DNA of 64,000 bases from Sphingomonas sp. So64.6b (GCF_014171475.1 NZ_CP048817.1:3472001-3536000); one strand, 5' to 3'. Positions 9,407 through 18,397 are shown, numbered from the stretch's first letter. Translations and numbers: made by a program. The notes: generated by a model not told the origin, from the letters alone.

Positions 9407-9884
9407 CCCGACGGCGGCTATGTCGACGCGACGGTGAATTTCACTCGCCTTACCATCGGCGACGGCGCCCGCGAAACCGCCGTCCGGAACGGTTCGTGCG
9501 GAATTCAGCCGGCGAATTGGTCAGCGCCGATCTCAGGCCGGTGAATTTCGACAGCGCCAAGCGCAGTACCCCGCGGTTGGGTTTCGACTTCACCGTGCCG
9601 TTGATGTCCGCGTCCGGACCACGTTCTCCGGCCGCGGTGCAGTCGACAGACGCTGCGCGACCGAAATAATGATAACGGGGTGGCTGCGCTCGAAGGTGAA
9701 TCTCAACCCGTCCGCACGCTTTCCGGCCTGACGACGGCAACCGCCTTTGGTTCTCTGTGACCGATGCGATCAAACTCGTCGACAAGACGACCATCCGTGA
9801 CGGACTGGATCTCGACTATCTGCATGGAACGGCAGTTCGGCGGAGTCCGCATGGATTGTCGCGATCAAGCCGGGATGCCGACCG
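9407..9884. other. Gene-poor stretch with possible coding debris
   Basis: No intact gene is supported. Short protein-like pieces occur on the plus strand (LGFDFTVPLMSASGP near 9580; TDAIKLVDKTTIRDGLDLDYL near 9760) without consistent frames or ribosome binding sites. The stretch looks like decayed coding DNA beside an IS110 remnant. Confidence 0.4.
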
Positions 9885-10031
9885 CTACGGGAGCTCATTT
9901 CTCTGTAAGCTCGTCTCAAGCTTCGCGCGCGTGACCACCCGGTTGAATAGAACCGCTCCTCCCGCAGCGGTCGCGCAGATTTGGAAGCTGCGCTTAGCAA
10001 GGTCGATCGCGAGAATGTGAACGTCAGTCAA
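9885..10031 (-). pseudogene. IS110-family transposase, N-terminal remnant
   Basis: From a TTG start with a purine-rich ribosome binding site, the minus strand encodes TDVHILAIDLAKRSFQICATAAGG. This is the N-terminal DEDD motif region of IS110-family transposases (first Asp in IDLAK). The frame stops after 48 codons. A short out-of-frame continuation resembling the next conserved block may be present below 9885, but the catalytic remainder is gone. It is a dead fragment. Confidence 0.65.
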
Positions 10032-10369
10032 TTGCTCTTCCTTCTCCAGCGCACTGCCGCGCCGGTCAGGCATCATACGATGCCGGGCGAAGGGGGCATC
10101 CACCCCATCAGTTCAGTCTTCCGTGCACTCCAAGCGCGACGTGAGGATCGGTACGGGCCAAGGGCAGGGGTGATCGTTAAAGATCGCCCAGCAGAGCCGT
10201 AGCGTGGCAAAAGGCTGTCACGCAGTTTGGCTCAGACACTGCCTGCTTTTCACTTGGTGCGCGATCCTTCGGCTGACGCCCTAAGGGCCGTCTAAAATAA
10301 TTTCACCCAGGACCCCGTAGTTCGCCCAGTGCCGCGTCAACCCATCGACGCCGGAGCAACTGGCGATTG
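10032..10369. other. Non-coding stretch upstream of the lasso TonB receptor
   Basis: No gene seen. The region must hold the promoter of the receptor-isopeptidase operon. An AT-rich patch (GTCTAAAATAATTTC, near 10290-10305) stands out against the GC-rich surroundings, but I cannot assign a sigma factor. Confidence 0.4.
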
Positions 10370-12979
10370 ATGGGGAAGACGATGACGATCTCAAGACAGG
10401 CACTTTGCGCGACGCTGCTCGCTGCGACCGCATTCCATGCAGGTATGGCGATCCTGCCGGCCAGCGCGCAGGTATCACCAGCAGCGTTCGATCTGCCGAC
10501 GCAAGACCTTGCGACGACCCTCCGTGCGCTTGCTCGCCAAGGTGGCCGGGAGATCCTGTTCGCGGAAGAGGACGTGAGCGGCAGGCGATCACCGGCGGTG
10601 CGCGGCAATTTCACCGTCGAGCAGGCAGTGCGCCTCGCGATCGGCGGCAGCGGCCTGATCGTCGAGGAGCAAGCCGGGGCGCTGGTTGTGCGGATGCCTC
10701 CCCAAGCGGGCCAGGATGGCGGGGCCGACACTGAGATCACGGTGACCGGCACACGTATCCGCGGTGCGAGCGCGCCCTCACCGGTCATCATGATGACGCG
10801 CCGGGAATTGGAGGAGCAGGGTGTCCCGGACCTCACCAGCGTTTCGCGGATCATCCCGCAGAATTACACCGGAGGGCAAAACCCCGGGGTCGCGGGCGGC
10901 GGTGACCAGGGTGGATACAACAACATCAATAACTCGACGACGCTCAATCTCAGGGGGTTGGGTTCGGACGCGACGTTGACGCTCATCAATGGTCACCGTC
11001 TTCCTTATGATGCCGTCAATCAAGGCATCGACATTTCGACCATCCCGCTGGCCGCGCTTGATCGCATCGAGGTGATCACCGACGGGGCATCTGCGCTGTA
11101 CGGCTCGGACGCCGTCGGCGGCGTCGCCAACATCATCCTGCGCCGCGACTATGACGGCCTCCAGGCCAGCGCACGAGTCGGCGCCTCCACCGAAGGCGGC
11201 AATGTCCAACAGCAATATTCCGGGGTGGGTGGCGCGCGCTGGGCAGGTGGCGGCTTCATGGCCGCACTCGACTATAGCAAGGCAACGCCGATCTTCGCCG
11301 ATGACCGGCCGTATTCGCGCGGCCTCGATCCCTCGCAGATGATCGGGACGGGGAGTCGACAAGTGAGCGGTGTCCTGACCGCCCATCAGGATATCGGGAG
11401 CTGGGCCTCGTTCGAACTGGATGCACAGCTGGCCGACCGCCGCTCGCGCAAGGCGAATGCGTTTTCGGTGACTGCGCCGGCCACCTTCTACGGGCAGGTC
11501 AGCTTGCCGGTCGTGCGCTCCTATGCCGTCACGCCGTCGCTTCATCTCCGGCCAGGTGCCGGCTGGGAAGCGACCCTCGAGATGACGGACGGAGCGAGCT
11601 CAACCGTGAGCAATGCGCGGCGGTACACCAACGGGGTGCTGCGGGTGGGGCGATCGGCGTATGATAATCACCTCACCAACTTCGAGGCGAGCGCTGAGGG
11701 GCCGATCACCCACCTGCCCGGTGGCGACGTACGCCTTGCCTTCGGCGGCGGCTACCGGCGCTTCGCGCTCGATTTCAATGTCAGGTCGATCAGCGGCGGC
11801 GTCACGCGAGTGACGCGCGACGCCGTGGAACGCCGGGGGAGCCTTTTCGGCTATGGCGAGCTGTCCGTGCCGCTGGTCGGCACCGCCAATAATATGCCTC
11901 TGATCGACGCGCTCCGCCTTAGCGCCGCGGTCCGCTACGAGCGCTATACCGGCATCGACGCAGTCGCGACGCCCAAGCTGGGCCTGGTCTATGCCCCGCA
12001 CCCCGACGTGACCCTCAAGTACAGCTGGGGGCGTTCGTTCAAGATCCCGACGCTGGACCAGGTCAATCGGGTCCGCGAGGCCGTCTTGCTCAGTGCGGAC
12101 CTGTTCTCGCCGCAACCGACCCCGCCGCTCCCTGCTGGATCGACCGTGCTGCTTGTCGGCGGCGGCAATCCCGACCTGCGCGCCGAGCGCGCGACCAGTT
12201 CGACCTTATCTATCGAGTTCAAACCCCATTTCCTCGCCGGGCTCCGCATCGAGGCGAGTTATTTCGACATCGATTATCGTGGGCGGATCGCATCGCCGAT
12301 CAACGACGCGCTTTCCGCACTGGCCGACCCCGCTGCCGCGGGCTTCATCCTGCGCTCGCCCAGCGCCAGGCAGTTACAGGACCTGATAGCGGAGGCGCCA
12401 CTCGGCCTTTCGAATCAGAGCGGGCAAGATTATGACCCAGCGCAGGTCGCGGCGGTGATTGACTCGAGTCTGCGCAACACCGCGCGCGAACATGCCCGCG
12501 GGGTCGACCTGGCCATCGATTATAGCGCCGAGCTGGGGCGTGACAGCCGGCTCCATCTTGGGGCGTCGGCCAGCTATCTCGATGCTGACCGGCAGCCCGT
12601 TGCCAACCAGGCCTATCAAGATCGTGCAGGGCTGATCTTCACACCGCCGCATTTCCGCGCGCGCGGCTCGGCGAGTTGGGAGACACCAGTCGTCCAACTT
12701 TCGACATCGCTCAACTACGCCGATGGCACACTCGACAACCGATATCCCATAACCGCGCGTCTCGGTGCCTTCACAACTCTGGATCTGAGCGGCGCGTTCC
12801 GGCCCGCCGTGCGGCATGGCCCCCTTAGCGGCCTCGAATTCCGGTTGAACGTGCAAAATCTGCTAAACGAGGAGCCGGACCCGATCCGCAATTCGGATCC
12901 CTCCTCCATTCCCTTCGACTCAATCAATCAGTCGCCCATCGGCCGGTTCGTCAGCTTCTCGGTGACCAAGCAATGGTGA
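10370..12979 (+). CDS. TonB-dependent receptor with N-terminal STN domain (lasso peptide locus)
   Basis: This protein of about 869 residues is an outer-membrane TonB-dependent transporter. A signal peptide ends near PASAQ. An STN domain (FDLPTQDLATTLRALARQGG to about residue 110) precedes a plug with TEITVTGTRIRG and DRIEVITDGASALYGSDAVGGVANIILRR. A 22-strand barrel ends in an aromatic residue (VTKQW). STN domains normally contact an anti-sigma factor, but no sigma/anti-sigma pair is nearby. Its stop overlaps the isopeptidase start by 7 bases. In Atxe2-type lasso clusters such receptors are thought to import the matured peptide before intracellular or periplasmic hydrolysis. The start could also be the ATG at 10382. 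Confidence 0.9.
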   Translation: MGKTMTISRQALCATLLAATAFHAGMAILPASAQVSPAAFDLPTQDLATTLRALARQGGREILFAEEDVSGRRSPAVRGNFTVEQAVRLAIGGSGLIVEEQAGALVVRMPPQAGQDGGADTEITVTGTRIRGASAPSPVIMMTRRELEEQGVPDLTSVSRIIPQNYTGGQNPGVAGGGDQGGYNNINNSTTLNLRGLGSDATLTLINGHRLPYDAVNQGIDISTIPLAALDRIEVITDGASALYGSDAVGGVANIILRRDYDGLQASARVGASTEGGNVQQQYSGVGGARWAGGGFMAALDYSKATPIFADDRPYSRGLDPSQMIGTGSRQVSGVLTAHQDIGSWASFELDAQLADRRSRKANAFSVTAPATFYGQVSLPVVRSYAVTPSLHLRPGAGWEATLEMTDGASSTVSNARRYTNGVLRVGRSAYDNHLTNFEASAEGPITHLPGGDVRLAFGGGYRRFALDFNVRSISGGVTRVTRDAVERRGSLFGYGELSVPLVGTANNMPLIDALRLSAAVRYERYTGIDAVATPKLGLVYAPHPDVTLKYSWGRSFKIPTLDQVNRVREAVLLSADLFSPQPTPPLPAGSTVLLVGGGNPDLRAERATSSTLSIEFKPHFLAGLRIEASYFDIDYRGRIASPINDALSALADPAAAGFILRSPSARQLQDLIAEAPLGLSNQSGQDYDPAQVAAVIDSSLRNTAREHARGVDLAIDYSAELGRDSRLHLGASASYLDADRQPVANQAYQDRAGLIFTPPHFRARGSASWETPVVQLSTSLNYADGTLDNRYPITARLGAFTTLDLSGAFRPAVRHGPLSGLEFRLNVQNLLNEEPDPIRNSDPSSIPFDSINQSPIGRFVSFSVTKQW

Positions 12980-15090
12980 GCCCGCGTATCGCCCTGGCGG
13001 CCGTCGTGCTTGCCGCGCCTACTGCGGCGTGGGCAGGTTCGGACTGCGCTGACCTCGTTCCGCCGGCCGCCACCGTGCCGCATTCCATGCGCGCCCTGAT
13101 GCCGGAGGACCTTGTCCGGTTGCGGGACGTCGGGCCGGTGGACCCGTTACAGCAATATGATGGCCTGTTCTCGGTATCGCCAGACGGTCGCCACGCGGCC
13201 TTCCAACTCCGCCGCGGCGATCCGGCGACCAACGGCTATTGCCTGGCGATGCTGGTGGTCGATCTGCGCACCAAGGGGCGCGCGGTGGTGGTCGATCGCG
13301 GCGGCGACTTCATCCGGTTGGCCCTCGATTTTCGCGGCAAGGCCGGGTTCCCGACCGGGTTCGCCGATCCGATCACGCCGCGCTGGTCGCCCGATGGCAA
13401 ATGGATCATCTTCCGCCGGCGCGACAAGGGCGCCGTGCAGCTCTGGCGCGCCGAGACGGACGGCAGCGGCAGCAAGGCGATTACAGAAAGCATCGATGAC
13501 ATCGACGACTTCCGGATCAGCGCGGATGGGCGCAGCGTCGTCTATGCGACGAGGCCCGGCCTGCGCGAAGCCATCGCCGCAATCGCCAAGGAAGGTCGTT
13601 CAGGATTCCGGTACGACGACCGCTTCTCTCCTGCTTCGAGCAACCGGCCATTCCCGCCGGGACCGATCGAAAGGACAGCCTGGATCCTCGATCTCGCCAG
13701 CACGGCGACGCGCGAGGCGACGCTGGACGAGGCCGCTTTGCTCGACAAGACCTCAATGCAGGAAGGGAACTGGACCGAGGCAAAATCGCCTGCGGGAAAC
13801 CGCGCTTGGGTACAGGCTCCGTCCAAGACGTTCGACGCGTCGCGCGGCCGGCTCGCCGTCAGTGCCGGCGAACGCATCCTTTCGTGCCGCGCGCCGGAGT
13901 GCGCCGATGCGAGCTTCCCATATTGGATGGGCGACAAGGTTCGTTTTCTGCGACGCGAGGGGTGGGAGAATAGCGCCACCGCCCTCTATGAGTGGAAGCC
14001 GGGCAGCGCCCGCGCGCGCCGACTCTACGTCACCGAGGATTTGTTCCTCAGCTGTGTACCGACCGAGGAGACGCTCACCTGCCTGCGCGAGGGCTCGCTC
14101 CAGCCGCGCCGGCTCGAGCGGCTCGATCCTGTGAGCGGGCGCCGCGATATATTGTTCGACCCGAACCCGGAGTTCGCAAATCTCCGGCGCGGCCGCGTTG
14201 AGCGCTTGCGATCGCGCAACAGCTTTGGGCTTGAGTCCTTCGCCGACCTCGTGCTGCCGGTCGCCTATGAGCCCGGTACCCGCTATCCGCTGGTCGTGGT
14301 GCAATATGCCTCGCGCGGTTTCCTGCGCGGCGGAACCGGTGACGAGTATCCGATCCAGGCATTCGCCAACCGCGGCTTCGCGGTGCTGAGCATCGACAAG
14401 CCTGACGCGGTCGGCCTGCGTGCCACAACCGACTTCCGCGAAGCGGACAGGATCAACCTCAAGGGCTTTGCCGACCGCCGCAGTGTGCTCGAGGCGGTCG
14501 AGGCGCCCGTGCGCATCGCGATCGAGCGCGGAATCGCGGATCCGGCACGCATCGGCATCACTGGCCTGAGCGACGGTTCCTCCACGGCGGGCTTTGCGCT
14601 GCTGCACAGCAAGCTGTTCTCGGCCTATGCGATGAGCAGTTGCTGCTGGGAAACCAACCTGCCCGTTCGGGTCGGGCCGGGCGCGGCACGGCTGTTCTAC
14701 GATATGGGCTATCCAAAGCTCACCGATGACAGCGAGACCGCTCGAGCCTTCTGGCGCGAGATCGCTATTTCTCCGAACGCGGCGGAAATTCGCGCGCCGA
14801 TCCTGGCTCAGGCCTCGGACGACGAATATTGGAGTGCGCTGCAGACCTTCACAGCGCTTCGCGAGCTGGGCCGCCCGATCGAACTCTTTGTCTTTCCGAA
14901 CGAGCACCACGTCAAATGGCAGCCGGCGCACCGGCTGGCGGTCTACACACGCTCGATCGACTGGTTCGACTATTGGCTGAACGGCGTAAAGACCCCCGGC
15001 CGCGCCGAGGAGATCGCGCGATGGGAAGCGTTGCGACAGGAGCTTTCGACGACGTCTCACGCTCGGAGCACCAACGTATCCAGGCCCTGA
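12973..15090 (+). CDS. atxE: Atxe2-family lasso peptide isopeptidase (S9 prolyl oligopeptidase fold)
   Basis: This 705-residue exported protein has a signal peptide (ALAAVVLAAPTAAWA), a beta-propeller-like middle domain (SPDGKWIIFRR, SADGRSVVYATR) and a C-terminal alpha/beta-hydrolase domain. The hydrolase has a nucleophile elbow GLSDGS, an Asp in ASDDEYW and a catalytic His in NEHHVKW. Atxe2-type enzymes cleave the isopeptide bond that closes a lasso peptide ring, so the threaded peptide can be degraded. It is translationally coupled to the receptor gene and converges on the lasso biosynthesis genes, which makes that role far likelier than generic dipeptidyl peptidase activity. Confidence 0.85.
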   Translation: MVSPRIALAAVVLAAPTAAWAGSDCADLVPPAATVPHSMRALMPEDLVRLRDVGPVDPLQQYDGLFSVSPDGRHAAFQLRRGDPATNGYCLAMLVVDLRTKGRAVVVDRGGDFIRLALDFRGKAGFPTGFADPITPRWSPDGKWIIFRRRDKGAVQLWRAETDGSGSKAITESIDDIDDFRISADGRSVVYATRPGLREAIAAIAKEGRSGFRYDDRFSPASSNRPFPPGPIERTAWILDLASTATREATLDEAALLDKTSMQEGNWTEAKSPAGNRAWVQAPSKTFDASRGRLAVSAGERILSCRAPECADASFPYWMGDKVRFLRREGWENSATALYEWKPGSARARRLYVTEDLFLSCVPTEETLTCLREGSLQPRRLERLDPVSGRRDILFDPNPEFANLRRGRVERLRSRNSFGLESFADLVLPVAYEPGTRYPLVVVQYASRGFLRGGTGDEYPIQAFANRGFAVLSIDKPDAVGLRATTDFREADRINLKGFADRRSVLEAVEAPVRIAIERGIADPARIGITGLSDGSSTAGFALLHSKLFSAYAMSSCCWETNLPVRVGPGAARLFYDMGYPKLTDDSETARAFWREIAISPNAAEIRAPILAQASDDEYWSALQTFTALRELGRPIELFVFPNEHHVKWQPAHRLAVYTRSIDWFDYWLNGVKTPGRAEEIARWEALRQELSTTSHARSTNVSRP

Positions 15091-15288
15091 GACATTGGCA
15101 GGCCATCGATCGGCCCGCGAGCAAGGCCACAGGCTCGCCTATTTCACGCTTGTACGCCGGAATGCAGCATCCACGCTGAATTCGCCGTCGCGGGGCCGCT
15201 CACCCGGCCTCCCGCGTTCGCGCTCACCGTCCCGCGCTCCATCGCAGCGATAGCTTCCGTGGGCCTTTCCAGCGCCCTCATTTAGGCT

Positions 15289-17070
15289 TCAGTCATCTCC
15301 GCCCGGACCTGTGGCGGGCTCGGCGCCGCGCGACCGCGATGTCCAGGCGGTGAGCCAGGCCTCGACATTGACCAGCTCGAGCAGGCGCACATTCTCTTCG
15401 CCGGTGGTCAGGCGGCCCGGTCGAAAAGCCTCCTCGATCGCAGCCGGATCGAGGATCCGGTGTGCGACAAGCTGCCCGTCCAGCAGGCGCTCGCGCAGTT
15501 CGTGACGCTTGCGTCGGACGATCTCGCCGCAAAATGGGTCGGGCGTCCCCTTCACCTTGCGCTCGACAATCGCCTGCGGGAGACTGCCAGCGAAGGCTGC
15601 CCGCGCGGCCGCCCGATCGCGGCCACCCTCTCGCCATTGCCAGCTCGGGATCGACAGGCACGTCTCGATGACCGGCTGGGACAGCAGAGGATTGATCAGA
15701 GGCGCAATCCGGCTGCGGTCGGACTCGAGATTGAGATGGGCGCGCACTAGCCCTGCGATATGCGCTGCCTTTCCGGGAAGCGCCCATCGCGGCGCCTCCA
15801 GCCATGGATGTGACAGCGCCATGCCGCGCATCGAGGCAATGAGCTCGGGGTGCAAAAAGCCCAGGCTTGGTCTCCACCGATAGCAAGCAGGCTGCCGTGC
15901 GATCCGCACCGCAGCCCGCGTCACGCGGAGCGGGCCGGCGCCGGTCTGGCGACAGATGTCGCGAAGCGTGGCGAAGGCACCGGCACCTGGCCCTTCATAC
16001 AACGCGCGATCTGCGAGCGCGGCCGCGGATTGGGAATAGCCGAAGACATTGTCGCCGCCATTGCCGCTGAAAAAGGCATCGGCATGGAAGTGCGCGGCGA
16101 GCGCGCGGTGCGCGGCCTCGTAGGGCTGAGCTTCCGCACGACCCGCAGGGCGCGGCAGGTGCGCGCCGAGGGGACGAGCCAGATCGACCGCGTCCAGTGC
16201 GTAGCGGCTTTCTGTGAGCGGCAAATCGAGCGCATCGCACAGGATCTTCGCGAATCCGCGCTCATCGCCCGCAGGGTCGTCCGTATACATGGTCAGGCAG
16301 GAGGCGTTCCTGCCTGCATGCGCCAGGCAGGCGGCGACGATCGAGGAGTCGAGGCCGCCGGAAACGCTGACCAGGGGGCGCTCATAGAGCGACGACCAGG
16401 CCGCAACGCATTGCTGGATCACACGGCGCAACCGCTCGGTGGCCGCCGCGGTCTCCTCGCCCGCCCGGGGCTCGACAAAGTCCCAGGGCGACCAACCCGT
16501 TATCGTCCGCTCGGATTGACGTTCCAGCGTAATCGACTCGCCCGGGCGCAGCGTGGCAACACCGTCAAGCGCTGTCTCCGCCGTCGGGAGACCGCAGGAA
16601 TAGAGAATCCGGCCGAGCGCATCCCATGCTATTCCGTCAATTCGACCGCCCGCTGCTGACAGGAGATCCACGTCAGATGCGAACAGTGCTGTGTCGCCGT
16701 CCTGTGCGCGATAGCAGGGAAGCGCCGCCGACGGGTCGCGCAGAATCTCGACCGCATCGCCCCGAACCCGCACGCTGAGGTAGCCGCCCCAATATGCCTT
16801 CAGCAGCGTCCCGGCCCAGCCCTGCGCCATCGCGTTGCGCTCGGCGCTGCTCAACATGGTGATCGCGCGGGGAGCCCCGTGCCGGTAGAAGAGGGTGCCG
16901 ATTACCACGCCGTCCGCGTCGATCTCGATGCAACCGCAGGCTTCGTTCACCAATACCGCGACAGGCGGCATGCATCGCGCGACCCGCAACCCCGTCGCAT
17001 GCGCGATGCGCTGTGCGTTGGTCGCGAGATCCCCGCCCAAGGAGGCGAGGAGGAGGTAGCGCGGTCTCAC
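15289..17070 (-). CDS. atxC: Lasso peptide macrolactam synthetase (C protein, asparagine synthetase-like)
   Basis: This 593-residue protein resembles asparagine synthetase B. The N-terminal glutaminase-like domain lacks the catalytic Cys2 (it begins MRPRYLLLASLGG), and an ATP-pyrophosphatase domain carries SGGLDSS at residues 237-243. Lasso C proteins adenylate a core Asp or Glu side chain, allowing attack by the core N-terminal amine to form the macrolactam. The GTG start at 17070 overlaps the stop of the B gene (GTGA), so the two are coupled. A much longer frame extends upstream through the B gene but reads as nonsense there. Order here is A-B-C. Confidence 0.88.
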   Translation of the reverse strand: MRPRYLLLASLGGDLATNAQRIAHATGLRVARCMPPVAVLVNEACGCIEIDADGVVIGTLFYRHGAPRAITMLSSAERNAMAQGWAGTLLKAYWGGYLSVRVRGDAVEILRDPSAALPCYRAQDGDTALFASDVDLLSAAGGRIDGIAWDALGRILYSCGLPTAETALDGVATLRPGESITLERQSERTITGWSPWDFVEPRAGEETAAATERLRRVIQQCVAAWSSLYERPLVSVSGGLDSSIVAACLAHAGRNASCLTMYTDDPAGDERGFAKILCDALDLPLTESRYALDAVDLARPLGAHLPRPAGRAEAQPYEAAHRALAAHFHADAFFSGNGGDNVFGYSQSAAALADRALYEGPGAGAFATLRDICRQTGAGPLRVTRAAVRIARQPACYRWRPSLGFLHPELIASMRGMALSHPWLEAPRWALPGKAAHIAGLVRAHLNLESDRSRIAPLINPLLSQPVIETCLSIPSWQWREGGRDRAAARAAFAGSLPQAIVERKVKGTPDPFCGEIVRRKRHELRERLLDGQLVAHRILDPAAIEEAFRPGRLTTGEENVRLLELVNVEAWLTAWTSRSRGAEPATGPGGDD

Positions 17071-17735
17071 CGGACCACCAGGATCGGCGTGTAGAGCCGC
17101 ACCTGTTCGAGGTCCCCGACGATCACCGCGTCGCCGGACTGGACCCAGCTGTGCGCTGCGAAGGGGTTGAGGCGCACGCCAAAGATCAGCGCGGCGGCCT
17201 GCCCATGACGGTGGCATAGCTGCCGAGCCGCAATCGCCCGGGGGAGGCATCGATCGGCCGCGCGCAAGAGCATTGCGCTGGTGCCGAAGGCGCAGGCGAT
17301 CCGCCGCTGGCGCATTTCTCCCTGCGATTGGAGGGAAGCGCCCATCTGCTGCATCGTAAGGTGGGAGACAATGCTCGCCAGCGACAGGCGCTTGAGCCGC
17401 AATTGGGCGCGAAGCTGGCCGAGCATTGCCGCCAGCACGTCGGAGAAAGATGCGCCGGACACACCATCGGTCGCGTAGTCCCGCATCGCGGGCGGGTAAT
17501 GGGCAGGGCCCGCGCACCGGCTGCCGCCAGGTTCGATCACACCGCATCCGACCAGCAGTTCCTGCTCGGCAAGGCTGATCGGTTCGCCCGCCGCCCAGCG
17601 CTGGAAGACGCTATCAAGTGCCTCGGATAGGCAGAAATAGCGATCGCGCGGGAGATCCAGGAACACGGCTTGGTGCGTGCAGATGCACCAAGAGAGTCCG
17701 GAACGCAGGACGAGCGACATGGATGGGGTGCCCAT
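17067..17735 (-). CDS. atxB: Fused lasso peptide B protein (RRE/B1 plus B2 leader peptidase)
   Basis: This 222-residue protein has two parts. Residues about 7-75 form a PqqD-like RiPP recognition element that binds the leader. Residues about 90-220 are a transglutaminase-like cysteine protease with Cys163 (DRCLPRAIA), His195 (FAAHSW) and a following Asp (202 or 208). It removes the leader so the C protein can close the ring. Actinobacteria usually split these parts into B1 and B2; fusion is the proteobacterial norm. The start could also be the ATG at 17720. Neither start has a clear Shine-Dalgarno, and a strong hairpin ends 6 bases before the first ATG, which may restrict expression. Confidence 0.85.
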   Translation of the reverse strand: MGTPSMSLVLRSGLSWCICTHQAVFLDLPRDRYFCLSEALDSVFQRWAAGEPISLAEQELLVGCGVIEPGGSRCAGPAHYPPAMRDYATDGVSGASFSDVLAAMLGQLRAQLRLKRLSLASIVSHLTMQQMGASLQSQGEMRQRRIACAFGTSAMLLRAADRCLPRAIAARQLCHRHGQAAALIFGVRLNPFAAHSWVQSGDAVIVGDLEQVRLYTPILVVR

Positions 17736-17741
17736 GGAAAG

Positions 17742-17765
17742 GGCGCGTGCCGCAAGGCACGCGCC
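17742..17765 (-). terminator. Hairpin between lasso precursor and B gene
   Basis: Two perfect 10-base arms (17742-17751 and 17756-17765) enclose a 4-base loop, 8 bases after the precursor stop codon. There is no U-run, so it is more likely an attenuator or 3' stabiliser of the precursor mRNA than a full terminator. Similar hairpins follow precursor genes in other proteobacterial lasso operons and allow more precursor than enzyme to be made. Confidence 0.65.
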
Positions 17766-17773
17766 AGGTTCCG

Positions 17774-17899
17774 TCAGTCGTCGCTGAGGCCGATCTTGTG
17801 CTGTTGGGCGAAATCCGAGTCGGCGAGACCGACCGGTAGGCCCTTGGTATCGGCGCTCACACTGCCGAGTTCGATGGTGTCTTCATTTTCGCGTTTCAT
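17774..17899 (-). CDS. atxA: Lasso peptide precursor
   Basis: This 41-residue peptide has the sequence MKRENEDTIELGSVSADTK as leader, then a core starting GLPVGLAD and ending SDFAQQHKIGLSDD. The leader has the diagnostic Thr at position -2 (Thr18) before the core Gly1. The ring is predicted to form between Gly1 and Asp8, an 8-residue macrolactam, leaving a 14-residue loop and tail. A GGAGGA ribosome binding site lies 6 bases upstream. The fused B protein and C protein follow directly, and the divergent side holds an isopeptidase and receptor, so the assignment rests on both motif and context. The core does not match any lasso peptide I can recall. Candidate tail plugs are Phe11, His15 and neighbouring bulky residues. 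Confidence 0.88.
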   Translation of the reverse strand: MKRENEDTIELGSVSADTKGLPVGLADSDFAQQHKIGLSDD

Positions 17900-17960
17900 G
17901 GCATTCCTCCATTGAGAGAAACGTCATGGCCATGACCAGACCAATGTACCGGGCCTGGCA

Positions 17961-17990
17961 GTTATAAGAACCTTATAATTCACTTATAAT
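17961..17990. promoter_or_regulatory. Three TTATAA hexamers at 11-bp spacing upstream of the lasso precursor
   Basis: TTATAA occurs at 17962-17967, 17973-17978 and 17984-17989, each exactly 11 bp from the next; the last two lie in identical CTTATAAT octamers. This is one helical turn, so all three face the same side of the DNA. The array lies 62-91 bases upstream of the precursor start in an AT-rich pocket. It may be an operator, or the AT-rich part of the operon promoter. Confidence 0.5.
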
Positions 17991-18397
17991 CCGATTGTTT
18001 TTGCAACAAGCGCCTCGCGTCCTTAAGCCGGGCGGGAAAAGCATGCTTGGACATGCGCCACCACCTTTAGCCGAAAGGCCTGGACATAGTGGTGGCCACC
18101 CGGCCGCATTATTTGCCACGCCACATTAAATGCGGGAATCGACGAAATCTGTTCTTTGCGGATTAGATCGGGCTAGGACTGTATGTCAAAATTTGATCTT
18201 TCGCGCGGTGACGTGGAAGTGGGTGACAAAGGTCGCCGGGCGACGCTCAGGACCCTGCCCCAATGGCTTCACCCAGCGAGCCTGACGGTATCGCGACGAT
18301 TGCATTGCCCGATAGCGGCTGGCCCTGCCAAGGAAGAGATCAGCGCGTGGACCCGTCAGCTTTTGGGTTGCCGTGTCCGTCACGGTCTTGGTGCGGT
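17991..18397. other. Non-coding region upstream of the lasso operon
   Basis: No gene supported. An inverted repeat of CCACCAC with GTGGTGG (about 18059-18096) encloses a smaller CCTTT/AAAGG pair, and GCATGC/CATGC repeats lie beside it. These may be regulatory. Short open frames on both strands near 18183-18400 lack ribosome binding sites and recognisable content. Confidence 0.4.

Noticed and set aside
13753..15060. 435-codon minus-strand open frame opposite the isopeptidase
   Set aside because: Low-complexity Arg/Ala/Gly composition typical of antisense frames; the plus strand is an intact S9-type enzyme.
17071..17547. N-terminal extension of the lasso macrolactam synthetase to 17547
   Set aside because: The extra residues overlap the B protein gene in another frame and are Arg/Pro-rich nonsense. 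The GTGA junction at 17070 gives the proper start.
17742..17765. Calling the precursor-B hairpin a true intrinsic terminator
   Set aside because: No U-run follows and the B gene lacks its own promoter; an attenuator or mRNA stabiliser fits better.
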